DNA from: Balaenoptera acutorostrata
Lineage: Eukaryota > Chordata > Mammalia > Artiodactyla > Balaenopteridae
Assembly: GCF_949987535.1 (NCBI RefSeq)
Contig: NC_080081.1
Location: 33,148,428 to 33,212,427 of the forward strand
Direction: 5' to 3'
DNA: 64,000 bases
Part shown: in pieces, positions 22,387 through 34,200 of the stretch
Position numbering within the stretch: the stretch's first letter is position 1
Layout of the letters: every line of letters begins with the position of its first letter
The notes under the pieces: model-generated
What the model saw: only the letters and a program-made list of their open reading frames with translations
Told to the model about the DNA's origin: nothing
The model's database searches: none
Made by a program: the position numbers and the translations under genes

Positions 22387-23337
22387 GTGTCAGCAAAAAT
22401 AAACTCAAAATGGATTAAAGACCTAAATGTAAGGCCAGACACTATAAAACTCTTAGAGGAAAACATAGGCAGAACACTCTATGACATAAATCACAGCAAG
22501 ATCCTTTTTGACCCACCTCCTACAGAAATGGAAATGAAAACAAAAATAAACAAATGGGACCTAATGGAACTTAAAAGCTTTTGCACTTCAAAGGAAAACA
22601 TAAACAAGACAAAGAGACAACCCTCAGAATGGGAAAAAATATTTGCAAATGAAGCAACTGACAAAGGATTAATCTCCAAAATTTACATGCAGCTCAATAA
22701 CAGAAAAACAAACAACCCAATCCAAAAATGGGCAGAAGACCTAAATAGACATTTCTCCAAAGAAGATATACAGATTGCCAACAAACACATGAAAGGATGC
22801 TCAACATCACTAATCATTAGAGAAATGCAAATCAAAACTACAATGAGGTATCACCTCACACCAATCAGAATGGCCATCATCAAAAAATCTACAAACAATA
22901 AATGCTGGAGACGGTGTGGAGAAAAGGGAACCCTCTTGCACTGTTGGTGGGAATGTAAATTGATAGAGCCACTATGGAGAACAGTATGGAGGTTCCTTAA
23001 AAAACTAAAAATAGAACTACCATACGACCCAGCAATCCGACTACTGAGCATATACCCTGAGAAAACCATAATTCAAAAAGAGTCATGTACTACAATGTTC
23101 ATTGCAGCTCTATTTACAATAGCCAGGACATGTAAGCAATCTAAGTGTCCATCGACAGATGAATGGATAAAGAAGATGTGGCACATATATACAATGGAAT
23201 ATTACTCAGCCATAAAAAGAAACGAAATTGAGTTATTTGTAGTGAAGTGGATGGACCTAGAGTCTGTCACAGAGAGTGAAGTAAGTCAGAAAGAGAAAAA
23301 CAAATACCGTATGCCAACACATATATATGGAATCTAA
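22387..23337 (+). pseudogene. L1 ORF2 C-terminal fragment, 316 codons without a stop
   Basis: The frame starts in flanking DNA and reads L1 ORF2 from '[18 protein letters not shown]' to the terminal 'MPTHIYGI'. It includes the cysteine-rich C-terminal segment near residues 175-190 ('[19 protein letters not shown]'). The absence of internal stops suggests a fairly recent insertion. The endonuclease and reverse-transcriptase domains are missing, so no retrotransposition activity is possible. It is not a host gene. Confidence 0.92.
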
Positions 23338-23700
23338 AAAAAAAAGGTTCTAAAGAGCTTAGGGACAGGACAGGAATAAAGACGCAGACGTAGAGAATGG
23401 ACTTGAGGACATGGGGAGTGGGAAGGGTAAGCTGGGACGAAGTGAGAGAGTGGCATGGACATATCTACACTACCAAATGTAAAATAGATAGCTAGTGGGA
23501 AGCAGCCGTATAGCACAGAGAGATCAGCTCTGTGCTTTGTGACCACCTAGAGGGGTGGGATAGGGAGGGTGGGAGGGAGACGCAAGAGGGAGGAGATATG
23601 GGAATATATGTATATGTATAGCTGATTCACTTTGTTATAAAACAGAAAGTAACGCACCATTGTAAAGCAATTATACTCCAATAAAGATGTTTTAAAAAAA
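22394..23700 (+). mobile_element. 5'-truncated L1, 3' 1.3 kb with open ORF2 C-terminus
   Basis: It contains the ORF2 C-terminal region and the full 3' UTR ending 'ttatactccaataaagatg' plus a short poly(A). The flanks 'aaaagtgtgtcag' (22,381-22,393) and 'aaaagtgtcag' (to 23,709) look like a target duplication that lost a GT pair. It is the same subfamily as the long L1 at 10,030-16,388 but lacks the endonuclease and reverse-transcriptase domains. Confidence 0.92.
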
Positions 23701-23709
23701 AAGTGTCAG

Positions 23710-23952
23710 GCAGTTAGTTAATAAAAATAACGTTGTATATCTAAATTTTGTGGTGTTTGTGATACTTGCCAAATTAAAAAATTTTTTCTCATTCACAATA
23801 AATATTCACCTTCCTAACCAATTTTCATGTTTTCAATTTTTCTTTTCTTAAAGAAGGAACCAGTATTACATCAGCTTTAGACCCTAGAAAATCACTGTGG
23901 GCTATCTAGTTTGTGTTTCCAAAGAATTCATGTTTGTGAAAAAATCCTGCAT

Positions 23953-23998
<46 letters not shown>

Positions 23999-24405
23999 CA
24001 TATGTATCTAACATTTTCTCTTTTTTTCCACCAAGCTCACCCAGAGCAGGTCCTCATCAACTTTCAGATTCTTGTGGTGACCTCTGACTGGTCTTCCTGC
24101 CCCCAGTCTCCACTCCGTCACATCTAGTTCATCATCACGCAATCCCAGTTCCTACTGTGAACACACCACACACCCGTAAACAAAGAGAAACAGCTCTAGA
24201 CTAGGAGATGGGGATGCCCCATTGGCAGCCGGCGCAACCCTCTATCCCAGCCTTATCCACGTCACTTCCTTCACCTCTAGTCTGTAGAGTCCTGGTAGGA
24301 CACGAGATTGATCTTTGTCTTCAGTACCTACTATGGTGGCTGTCCACAAGCTCTGGCCACAGTTTGGTGTATCTACATGCATTCCGTAGACATGGAAAAC
24401 CATAA
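23710..24405. other. Unique sequence with a GT microsatellite
   Basis: It contains the (GT)n run at 23,959-23,994. The segment 24,030-24,400 is GC-richer and unique. Confidence 0.4.
23959..23994. repeat. (GT)n microsatellite
   Basis: Eighteen uninterrupted GT units, long enough to expect length polymorphism. Confidence 0.97.
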
Positions 24406-24421
24406 CTGCATGTGTACTTTT

Positions 24422-24722
24422 TTTTTTTAATTTTTATTTTTATTTATTTATGTATTTGTGGCTGTGTTGGGTCTTCGTTTCTGTGCAAGGGCTTTCTCTA
24501 GTTGCGGCGAGCGGGGGCCACTCTTCATCGCGGCGCGCGGGTCTCTCATTATCGCGGCCTCTCTTGTTGCGGAGCACAGGCTCCAGACGCGCAGGCTCAG
24601 TAGTTGTGGCTCACGGGCCCAGTTGCTCCACGGCATGTGGGATCTTCCCAGACCAGGGCTCGAACCCATGTCCCCTGCATTGGCAGACAGATTCTCAACC
24701 ACTGCGCCACCAAGGAAGCCCC
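24422..24722 (-). mobile_element. CHR-type SINE, long cetacean form
   Basis: On the minus strand it begins 'ggggcttccttggtggcgca' (A box), has B box 'gggttcgagccc' (about 24,655-24,666), then the long 'gtgagccacaactactgagc' body and an A/T-rich tail. The 16-bp target duplication ctgcatgtgtactttt is perfect (24,406-24,421 and 24,723-24,738). High CpG content and perfect flanks indicate a young insertion. Open frames across it on both strands are artefacts. Confidence 0.97.
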
Positions 24723-24738
24723 CTGCATGTGTACTTTT

Positions 24739-25735
24739 AAGCAATCAAATCTTGCTCTGTACGGTGTGCTGCAACTTCATGGCTGCTCTTCGAAGTCAGC
24801 TACATTTTGCAATTCAGCCTTTTCCAGCTACAGCTGGTTCAAGACTGGTATCTGGTCAAAGAGAAACACGGGGCCTCCTGCTGGCTGGCCATCCTGGGTG
24901 ATTGTTTCTCTGTCAAAGAACAGGAGAGCCCTAAAGCTGTTCTGTCCTCCCTGCTGGGAATGACCCCACCACTGCTCATCAGGCCACAGCTGTCCTGCCG
25001 TTGGCTGTCACCCAGACGCGGCCCTTGTCAGGACACACGGGGCCAAGCTAGGAGGAAACTAGCTCCCGTGCGGGCAGACGAGCCACGTGGGGAAATGCCT
25101 GGGTATTCAAGGTCATGTCAGAGAGAAGAGAAGGAAATGACTGAGAAGGAAGAAGGAAGAAGGCTTTTTAAATAAGGGTGGGAAAGCGACTCAGTCTGTG
25201 CAAATACTGCAGGTAAAAGGAAAGTTGTTAACACAATTCTTTTTCACAACTCTTTAAAAGGCTGAATTTCCCCATAGAGGTAATTATGTACATGTGTGCG
25301 CGTGCAAACACACACACACACACGCATACAGTTGCTCTTGCAAGAAAGAAACTTTGCTGGGGCCAAGTCTGAACAGCTGTAACATGAAAGAGCAATTAGT
25401 ATAGCCCTGAATTCTTATATTTACCTTTTAATTCCAAAGGCTGCTCATTTGTTTTCCTAATAGGTCCGCACCTTGGTTACACGTTATTGATGGACATTAA
25501 TAGTTGCCTAGATTTTACAAGTATGTTTAAATTTCACAAGCCTTGAGTGTTAGTTGAGGAAATTGAGGCAGCCAATGCTTTCAGATGCTAACACTTCCAG
25601 TAAAGGCCTGAGGCTTTACTTAGATTAACCAACAACAATTAGCAATTAGAATTCAAGGATAGATGAAAAGTGAGTTCATTAATTTGTTAATTGTGCTGCT
25701 CAACTACAGACATTCGTTTTTTTCAAGCATACTTC
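24739..25735. other. Unique sequence, first half GC-rich
   Basis: 24,760-25,180 is GC-rich, including 'ccagacgcggcccttg', but no exon structure is evident. A (CA)n run lies at about 25,305-25,323. A MIR-like 'gaggaaattgaggcag' occurs at about 25,556. Confidence 0.35.
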
Positions 25736-25752
25736 TAAGAGAGGCTTGTTTT

Positions 25753-26074
25753 TTTTGTTTTTGGGGGGTTTTTTTTTTGGCTGTGTTGGGTCTTTGTTGC
25801 TGTGTGCAGGCTTCCTCTAGTTGCAGAGAGAGGGGCTTCTCATTGTGGTGGCTTCTCTTGTTGCGGAGCATGGGCTCTAGGCATGCGGGCTTCAGTAGTT
25901 GTGGCTCGCAGACTAATCTAGAGTGCAGGCTCAGTAGTTGTGGCACACGGGCTTAGTTGCTCCGTGGCATGTGGGATCTTCCCGGACCAGGGACCAAACC
26001 CGGACCAGGGACCAAACCCGTGTCTCCGGCATTGGCAGGCGGATTCTCAACCACTGCGCCACCAGGGAAGTCCC
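25753..26074 (-). mobile_element. CHR-type SINE with internal 18-bp duplication
   Basis: On the minus strand it starts 'gggacttccctggtggcgca' and ends in poly(A) next to 25,770. The flanks 'gagaggcttg' (about 25,739) and 'gagagacttg' (about 26,075) resemble a target duplication with one change. An exact tandem copy of 'cggaccagggaccaaacc' (25,983-26,000 and 26,001-26,018) duplicates the B-box neighbourhood. Confidence 0.92.
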
Positions 26075-26084
26075 GAGAGACTTG

Positions 26085-28056
26085 ATTTTAAAAGTTTGGA
26101 AATCCTCAAAGATCTGTGGGAAAACACAAGCCCAGCATTTTTTTCCCTCCCAGAAAGCCAGCTCTTAACCTTGCCAGCAAAATCCTCTTTTTCATGACAC
26201 TGTTTTTTGTAACATTGATTCTCTTCAAATCTTCTTGAGTTTCTGAAATTTATAGCAACGTGCATTTATTATCCAGGATCAATGAGACCGATAAAAAATT
26301 GCAATAACTGGAGAGAATATAGTTTACTCTGTTTGAACTTTATTGTTGCTTTGCTTGCCCCTCTTTCAGTTTGACATTTTAACAACTGTGAGAAATATAG
26401 ATTATAGAGGCTTGTCCCAAACAGCAAATGTTTTCTCAACTAATCCCCTGAGAATTAAGCCATTTAATTTTAGTGTACAGAAAAAGTGATAAATGACTTG
26501 GGATTATACTTCAAAGGTGTAAACCCTATGCAGATGGGTTGCAAAATGATTGTGAGAGAGTAAATCTGAACTGCAAATATGAAAGATTGTTTGGGCATTG
26601 ACCGTTCTTACAGGCTAGGCAACCACATATGCCTAAATGCCGATTTCAAACCTTGAGTTGGAGCCAGTGAATCAATTCACGTCAAAGCAGGATGAAATCT
26701 GATTTTTAAAATCAAATTATTTCAGTGATTTGGTCAAAGGTTACTAGTCAGATACATTGAATAGCTGTGTTAAATATTATTCATCTCATGATAGGAAACA
26801 ACTTTAATCTCTGTTTATTATATATGAGCTGTTGTAGCCAAGGACCAAAGGCATAAAAATCCCAAGGCCAAGAGCACATCTAATGAACAGGCATGGTTAG
26901 CTATTTCTTTAATAGACTTGGTAGCCAAATACAATAAAACTCCAATATCCATTTGCATTCAACTCACACCATGCGGCTCTCAGGACCATCAGGGAAAATT
27001 CTATGGATGGGACGAATGTTTAGTGTTTTGTAATCCTCAACAAAATGTACAGCATGCATTATTGCCTTTTGTAAGTCCACTCTAAAGTCTATGTTAATAT
27101 CATCTTATTGCATTATACAGATTTTTTAAAAAGGAAACCCACCCAATTTCAGCTGTGCTCAGGGCTGAGTCTGGAGCAGGTTTTGAGATTCTGCTCACAT
27201 GGAAAGAGTCACAAGTCTTCTCCATGTAAATATTTCATCAGCTCTCCCACCTCTATGCCATGCCAGCCCATAACATTTGTTGTTTCTTTAAAAGATTATT
27301 CTTACAGAATGTAAAATATAATTCACTTAAAGCAAATTGCACAATCAAAATCTTTCCGTCTAAGGACGCCCTGACCAGTTTTTAAAATGCTGAGAACTCA
27401 TTATAGGTTTCACGTTCACAGAACGTGACATTAAACTACAAACTCTCCTTTTATCTCCCTCGTAACACACAGTCTGATAAGTTTTTGAATTCGTTAAGCC
27501 ACTCTATTCCTTTCATTTTCCCACAATTAAGTTGTAAAATAATTGCTAGGATCATTAAGCATCCATATAAGACCTTCTACATTCAAAGGGTTTTGCAATC
27601 ATTTATTTTACAAAGTACATTGTTCTGTAAACCAAGTTTTATCATGTTCAATGTTAGTCTAAGAAGCATGTTCTACATGATCAGATTAACAGGTGGTATA
27701 TCAGTTTTAGAGGCAAAGGTTGCTCTTTATTTGATATGTGTACCCGTTATTTATGTGTGTCCTTTTGACCTTTGTGCAGCCTAAACTATGTGTTGTCTTT
27801 ATTTTATCGGGTGCCAGAAGAATCCTAGCATAGACCAAGAGAGGTGTGCTGGGTGCCATGCAGATAGCGCGTGAAGCGCCCTCGTAGGGTCTGAGATCCA
27901 TAGGCATTCAGGACACTCAAGTTTCAATATCTGCCACCCTTGCTCCTCTCTGTTAGAAACTAGTCAGTTTTTATAAAAGCATGAACTAAACCCCAGTGAC
28001 TATAGATGTGTTCTGTGCTGGACAAGCATCCACAGGGGAGATACTGATATTTCCAG
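26085..28056. other. Unique sequence, nothing recognised
   Basis: Long repeat-poor, AT-rich stretch. A 119-codon plus-strand frame (27,425-27,784) has no recognisable protein features. This may be conserved non-coding DNA, which cannot be tested from one sequence. Confidence 0.35.
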
Positions 28057-28060
28057 GTGA

Positions 28061-28107
28061 CATGTATTATACATGACATGTATTATACATGTCATGTATT
28101 ATACATG
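28061..28107. repeat. Three tandem copies of a 15-bp palindromic unit
   Basis: The unit 'catgtattatacatg' occurs identically at 28,061-28,075, 28,077-28,091 and 28,093-28,107, with single-base spacers a and t. Each unit has 6-bp perfect inverted arms (catgta/tacatg) around tta, and adjacent units can also pair with each other. Confidence 0.95.
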
Positions 28108-29033
28108 AAAATGTCAGAACTTCTTCCTTTTTGGTGCCAAAGGTATGGCTCACTAATTCTTTCCGCAGAAAAGGGGTGCAGGATCAATGAATTCATTCTT
28201 ACTTTCTCATACCTAGAGCGTCTTCTTAGCCATTGCTGCCACCTGGGTCTCTAAACTTTCTTTCTCTTAGGACTGACATCCATTCTCCATCAGCTCCCCC
28301 AAAGAGAGTAAAGGCAGACCCAGCCCTCACCTTTCCCAGACCTTGCCTAGCCTGGTAAGAATGTAGCTGCTGCAGGGTCGGGTCCATCTTGAAACCACAG
28401 TAAATTGTAGGAGGAATAAAAGCAAGAATACCATCTAATGTCCTTGCTGCCTTGGACCACAACAGAAGGCCCTACTAGACTTCAGTCTTTGGAACAAGAG
28501 TGTCCTCTGAAAATACTCTCTTCCTCCAGGACAGTCGCTTGAGATTTCACCTCCCCTCCCCATTGTAGCTCATTCCTCAAGTTTATCAGTCCCGGGTCAC
28601 CACCCAACCCCACCCCAATCCCTCCCTTGGGAAATGCAACACTCCTCCCTCCATCAGGAAGAGGGTGCTCTGCTCCTCAGTATTTCCTGCATCCAGCAAA
28701 ATCGAGCAGCACCTCCAGCCCTGGCTGAAACATCAGCGAGGTCTCTTTGGTTAGATAGGGGTGAGGGTGGGGTAGAGATGGACCTTCCTACTGTGAGCAG
28801 AAATGAATGTGGAGTCTTTATATCCGATTCAGTCTTTGCACCAGAGAGAGTGGCAACTGATTTCCTTACCAGAAATGTCAACTCAGAAGAGGTCAGCATA
28901 CCTCATCCAGGGGAATGATAATATTTTTCTTGGAAAAAAGCACAGTCTAATGTCACATTGAGGTAAGGCTATCTCTCCTATTAATCTGGCTTTGGTCTTG
29001 CCCTTTTCAGTAAAATGAACCTGCATTGTTAAG
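28108..29033. other. Unique, GC-balanced sequence
   Basis: Overlapping frames of 78-94 codons on both strands (28,226-28,918) have no recognisable domain. No repeat was identified. I leave it unannotated. Confidence 0.35.
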
Positions 29034-29074
29034 AAGTACTTAATCTCAAAAAAAAAAAAAAAAAAAAGTACTTA
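29034..29074 (+). mobile_element. Poly(A)-only insertion with 9-bp direct repeat
   Basis: The sequence aagtactta is found at 29,034-29,042 and 29,066-29,074. Between them lies only 'atctc' plus about 18 A. This looks like an L1-mediated insertion truncated to the tail of its template. Confidence 0.7.
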
Positions 29075-29284
29075 GGCACTTTCCTATCTCCTTCATGCCC
29101 CCAAATACTTTATTATGCCAGATATATAAGTAGGCTGGTAAGTAGGTGGGCAGGTAGTAGATAGACAAATGGATCCTTTCTTTCTGCCTTTCTGGGAAAC
29201 CATTCGTTCCCTGTTCTCCATCAGTGGATTTTGTTGGGTAGACCAGTTGGATTAGTCTTTCTTAACACAGTGATTGACCCAGTG

Positions 29285-29419
29285 CCTTCTTTCTCCCTTC
29301 CCTTCTCTTCCCTCTTTGCTTCCCTCCCTTCCCCTCTCCTCACCTCCCTCCCCCCTCTTTTCCCTCCCCCTCTCCACCTCTCTGCTTACCCCCTTTTCTC
29401 TCTCTCTCTCTCTTCTACT
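29285..29419. repeat. Polypyrimidine tract
   Basis: About 135 bp of C and T with few purines, ending in a (CT)n run (about 29,399-29,413). A second TTCC-type tract follows at 29,742-29,800. Confidence 0.9.
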
Positions 29420-29741
29420 GACATTTCAGGCACAAAGGATGATATAAGTCTGAGCTGCCAGGGTCCTTCTTTCCAGAATAAGCAGAAAGTCAGCCTGGGA
29501 ATGAAGCCAGCACAGATGACAGCACAAACAAAAGTCAGAGAGAAAGGGACAGATAGTCAGACAGTTAATAATTGCTGAATCTCTGGATCCAGCCATTGAG
29601 AAGTCACAAATTCCCTTTACTGTGATGCCTAATTTGAGTTTGAGTTCTGACACTTGTTGAAAGACTTATTCCTGGAAAGGATCATATCCAAATGCTAACA
29701 GTGGCAATGGTGAGTTTTGAGTTTTATGCTTCGTCGGTATT

Positions 29742-29800
29742 TCCTTCCTTCCTTCTTTCCTTCCTTCCTTTTCTTTTCTTTTCTCTTCTTTCTTCCTCTT
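29742..29800. repeat. (TTCC)n / (TTTTC)n tract
   Basis: Imperfect TTCC units pass into TTTTC and TTCTT units on the plus strand. Confidence 0.9.
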
Positions 29801-29954
29801 TTTTACAATGACTATCTTTTATTTGTGTGCTAAAAACAAATTATATACAAAAGTGATTGAGTAGAACCAGGGAGAATATAGAAACAAGTGATTCAATGAA
29901 ATATCCATCCTTCTGAATCCACAACACTTCCCAAATTTGATTCCAGCAGCTGGG

Positions 29955-30080
29955 TACTTACCTGCCTTATCTCTAGACAGCAGGTTCCATGGGACGCAGC
30001 CAGGTCTTGTTCAATGTTGCAATCCCTGAACCCAGCACCATATCAAACACAACAGTTGTCACCCGTTATGGGTTTGTTGA
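29955..30080 (+). repeat. L2 3'-end fragment
   Basis: 'agcaggttccatgggacgca' followed by 'cccagcaccatatcaaacac' resembles the sense L2 3' end ('...aagctccatgagggcagg...ccagcgcctagaacag'). Confidence 0.4.
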
Positions 30081-30269
30081 CTCTACAACTTAAAGCTACA
30101 CAAGACATTTATAATTTCATGGGAAAAACAAGAAGCATGTGGAGAAGGGTGTGTGCACCTTTCAAAACAACATAGCGTCCTTGCCCAAATTGACAATTTT
30201 AGAAGAAACAGAGTGAAGGAGCAAATCTAGTGAGGGGAATTGCCTCTAGACCTTTCCAATGCTGTCAAG

Positions 30270-30596
30270 ACCAGCCCCATCCAATAGAAATATAATTCGA
30301 AACACCCATGTATTTTTAAATGTTCTAGTAGCCATGTTAAGAAAAATAAAAGGAAATAGGTGAAATTACGTTTAGTAGGATAATATTATTTAACTCAGTA
30401 TATCCAAGATACCATCATTTCAGTATGTAATCAATGAAAAATATCATTGAGCTACTTTACGTTCTTTATTTGTACAAAGTCTTCAAGATCATGGTGTGTA
30501 ATTTTACAATCACTGAGCATCCTGGGTCAGACTAGCTCCATTTCAAGTGCTTGGTAGCCATCTGGGGCTGGAGAGCACAGGTCTAGACAGTTCAGA
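30270..30596 (+). mobile_element. Ancient hAT-like DNA transposon, non-autonomous
   Basis: 'ccatccaatagaaatataat', 'ttctagtagccatgttaaga', 'aatcaatgaaaaatatcatt' and 'catttcaagtgcttggtagc' follow a mammal-wide non-autonomous DNA element whose ends carry a 'gtccaat' type inverted terminus. No coding capacity. The family name was not assigned. Confidence 0.55.
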
Positions 30597-30972
30597 CTCC
30601 CAGAATATGTGTAGTGGAGGAACCTCTCCTTCAATGGCCCAGTGTGACTGCTTCTGAGTGTCTGATGGCATCCTGGAGGCCCACCTCCAACATGCTCGCT
30701 GGTTCTCGCAGGTGGAGATCTGGAGTTACAGGGTGAACGACAAGATGCAGCTGCTGTCCCCAGCTTCCAGGAGCCCAGAGTGAGGGCTCAGGACACTTCA
30801 GCTCAATGTTGCACCACTATTCTCTTTTCTTTCCCAAAGAACCTGGCCTCATCCAACCACCAAGAGTTCTCCACCTTTTACTATCATTTTTCAAGAGGAA
30901 ATTCTAAGAAATATAAGCAAACGAGGAATTTCTGGAGCCCAAGTGAAATGAGAAATCAAAACTAGAAAGATG

Positions 30973-31147
30973 AAACCACAAGGTCCTACTGTATAGCACA
31001 GGGAACCATACCCTGTGATAAACCATAACGGAAAAGAATATTTTTTAAAAAAGAATGTATATATATGTATAACTGAATCACTTTGCAGTACAGCAGAAAT
31101 TAACACAACATTGTAAATCAACTATACTTCAATTAAAAAAAAAAACC
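30973..31147 (+). mobile_element. L1 3'-UTR tail, severely 5'-truncated
   Basis: Only about 175 bp of the artiodactyl-type L1 3' end ('ctactgtatagcacagggaa', 'gtaaatcaactatacttcaa') plus poly(A). The 13-bp target duplication is aactagaaagatg (30,960-30,972) / aactagaaaaatg (31,148-31,160), with one change. The same tail type is seen at 53,234, 55,185 and 57,202. Confidence 0.9.
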
Positions 31148-31160
31148 AACTAGAAAAATG

Positions 31161-34069
31161 TACCTTCAGTGGTCCTTGACTGTCTTGTCCCAAAACCATT
31201 TGAAAACTAGACTTAGGAGGCAACGTTCCTTTCAGGTGGAGAAACATGATTTCACAGTCAAATGGAAGAATGTGGTTCTCTTGTCAGAAATCCCTTTATT
31301 TTCACGTAGTGCCACAGGTTCAAATAAAGAGAGGGGAAAAATGTTCCTGGCCTCTATATACAGTGGCTGGTATTGGGGGTCCAAAGCCAGTGACAGTCAG
31401 AGAAATTTTAAATGCCTTTAAAAGAATCTTCAGCCAAGATTAGAGTCCCCACTTGGAAGATTTTCAGAAAAACGTGTATCCAAAAAACATTCACGTCATT
31501 AACGGCCTCAATTTCTTCCAGGTGCAAAGAGCGAGGCAGCCCTGCCATCTGATTTCCTCCGAAGGGTACCGTCATCAGAGCAGGTAGAAACAGAGACCGG
31601 CCAGGGCCTCAGATAAGGGCTGGACTTTGTCCTGGTGAATAAGCCCAAACCCAGATCTCTATTCCGGGTAAGAGGAGACTTCCGTGAAGGGACAAGATGC
31701 AGAAATCTTACTGTGAATTTATCAGTCGCAGGTGGAGTTAAACCTGGTGGACCAGGAAGTGGGAGAAGAGAGGGGAGAGAAGATGAAGGTGATGTTTCCC
31801 ATCACAGAATCAGAGCTCCGAGCTCTGGAAGGAATCCTGAGCGCTCAGCTTCTCTCTCCCCCTGGCCACATGCGAGACCATATTTAAATCATTGCAAATT
31901 GATGAGAATGTGTTATTTTCTTTTAAAGACCTCTAGAGAAGGAGATAACATTCCTCAGTAAATTATTCCCTGTTTCAACAACCCTCAAGAAGACGGTCCT
32001 TAACTCCGAGTGATTTAAATCCCTACCACTGCTGTTTCCAGCCCTTCTGTGCTTTTAACCCACGGTCACTGGGTTCTTATTAAGTGCAAGGCCCACCTGG
32101 AGGGGACCCGAAGACGAAAGAGGCGGGCTCTGGGCTCCACACGCTTGCCGTTCTGCAGGGCGGATAAGCCTCCTACATAAATAACCGCAATCCAAGGCAG
32201 AAAGTGCTAAGTGCAATAAGATAATGTGCTGGGACCCATCAGAGAACAGAACTCTTTGTCCCTGGGAAGAATGGAGAACAGCTGGCCGCCATCCTTCTTG
32301 TTTGCCCTGGGTAATCTCTCTCTTCCTCACTTCTTATTTGCTCTTTTACATCATTTCTTCAGGCTGTCAATATTTTGAGACAGATGGAAGACACTGTGTG
32401 AGGTGGGAACACGTCCGATCTGATAGTGGAATGTTCTCTTTGGGGGTGAGCGTGGCTACTAGACACTGGCCAGCTGCCCAGGCGGCCACACCCCGTCCCC
32501 CCCACCCCCCGTGCCAGAACTTTCCTTTCTCTCTCTTGCCAATTTTGTGTCCCACCTGCTATATTCAAACTGAGATCGGAGATCAAAACAAGTATTAAAC
32601 AGTGTGGTTTTGAGCTCATTTGGTGTTAAATAACCTCTCTCTCCTCTCCTACCATCTCTGACCTTGTAGGGGCACCACGGAGGGTCATTTGTCACGGAGG
32701 ACACCAATGTTCTCACACTATCTGGCGCACTTGTCTGGCCTCCCTAGTGGGTTACAGACCTTGCGCGCGGACTTAATCGTTTCTTATCCTTTTCTGTCTT
32801 TCTTGCTGCCAAACTATGTAGCTCTTAATAAAAAATAAAACAAATTTTTTAAAAGCTGTTTTTGTCAGAAGAAATCAGAAATAAGGTTCTGAGAAATTAA
32901 GTGATGTCACAGTTCGCGCGACCACTAGCGATGGAATGAGAATGTGGACTCAGCTTTTCTACATCCCCTCTTCTTTCCTCCAGGTGGTTTTTCCTGTGGG
33001 CTCATCTGGATCACTCCCACAACACTGTGTGCTCCTGAGGGCAGAGACCATGGCTGATTTAGCCCAGGAAATCGATGTAATTCTTGTTAAGTGGTTGATT
33101 GATTGGACTGCTCTGATGTAGATTTCTGGAGACTAGTCTTTATATCATTTTACTGACCCCGCCATGTCCTTCCCCCTCTGGTTGAGTGTGGGAGCGTGTG
33201 GGCACACGCACATGTGTGTGTGCATATGTGTGTGCTTTAATCTGTGTGGAGAACAAAATCAAACAGGTATGGGAGGGGGAAATGGTGGGGAGAAAAACGG
33301 AAAGGTGAAGCCAGTGCAGACACCTGCTCCAGGTATGAACCCAGAACTACTTACTGTCCTAAACACATGAAGGTTACTTTCTACTTCTCCTGAAAGAATA
33401 CAATAGAGAACTAGAGAGTTTCACTGTTTCAGCAAGAATCAGCACAGGTGACGGGAGTGTTAGCACACCAAACACCCAGAGGAGGAAAAGCCCACCAGGT
33501 CTGCAATCCACCCCAACCCTGGCCTAGACCCTCCAGGGTCTAGGAACAGGCCTGCACACAAGGACGGGCCACAGAAATCAATGGAACAAATTCAGGACCC
33601 GGTGTCAAAGTTCATGAGGAGTAGGGAAGATTGGGGATCATTCGTGGTTTGTAATTTCTGGGGGTACAGGACAGTGCTGGCCAAGGTGGGTAAAGCTGAC
33701 TGCCCTGACGTGCTTTAAGTGCCCAAAGCAGACATAAAATGGAGGGGTTTTTCCTTATATAAAGAATTCAAGAAGAGGAAAAGATATCCCATAAAAGCAA
33801 GAGTAGTGACCAATAGAGCTGGTAAAACTTACAGCTAAGTCTAAACAACTGTTGATAATGAGATGTTGAAACTGGACACATTTGTTCGAAAAGATGAGGG
33901 GGGTGGTTCTTGAAATTGAACATATGTACTGTAATATAAAAGAAAAATAATCTGGAACTAAAACTTCAGATTATTTCAACAATTTCTGGGAATTGGAAAA
34001 TGTGTTAAATTTCTCATTTAGCCCAGGGAGAATGTATACTTTTTCATTATTGATGTTGATAGAGAACTC

Positions 34070-34070
<1 letters not shown>
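31161..34070. other. Unique, locally GC-rich sequence
   Basis: 31,500-33,350 is GC-richer than average with scattered CpG. 'ggcagagaccatggctga' near 33,041 recalls an L2 3' end. Open frames of 108 and 124 codons (31,635-31,961 and 32,224-32,598) compete with minus-strand frames and match nothing I know. I see no exon set or promoter with confidence. Confidence 0.35.
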
Positions 34071-34072
<2 letters not shown>

Positions 34073-34129
<57 letters not shown>

Positions 34130-34200
34130 CTATATATGGCTGTGTGTGTGTGTTATATAACCTATATATAGGTGTTATATAACCGATATATCTATATATA
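34073..34200. repeat. (TA)n microsatellite with flanking TG and TATA-rich repeats
   Basis: About 26 uninterrupted TA units (34,073-34,125) are followed by a short (TG)n run and two 'gttatataac' repeats. Each 'gttatataac' is itself a perfect 10-bp palindrome. Such runs readily extrude cruciforms and vary in length. Confidence 0.95.

Noticed and set aside
24450..24963. Several long overlapping frames (96-147 codons) on both strands
   Set aside because: They follow the CHR SINE. The same phrases recur at 37,382, 39,228 and 45,898 in other copies.
28061..28107. Regular palindromic repeats that might suggest a CRISPR array
   Set aside because: Spacers are one base long, the genome is mammalian and there are no cas genes.
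32224..32598. A 124-codon frame in a GC-rich region
   Set aside because: Competing frames of similar length lie on the other strand, and no domain, splice pattern or CpG island supports it.
34073..34200. TATA-like sequences as possible promoters
   Set aside because: They belong to a (TA)n microsatellite with no gene downstream.
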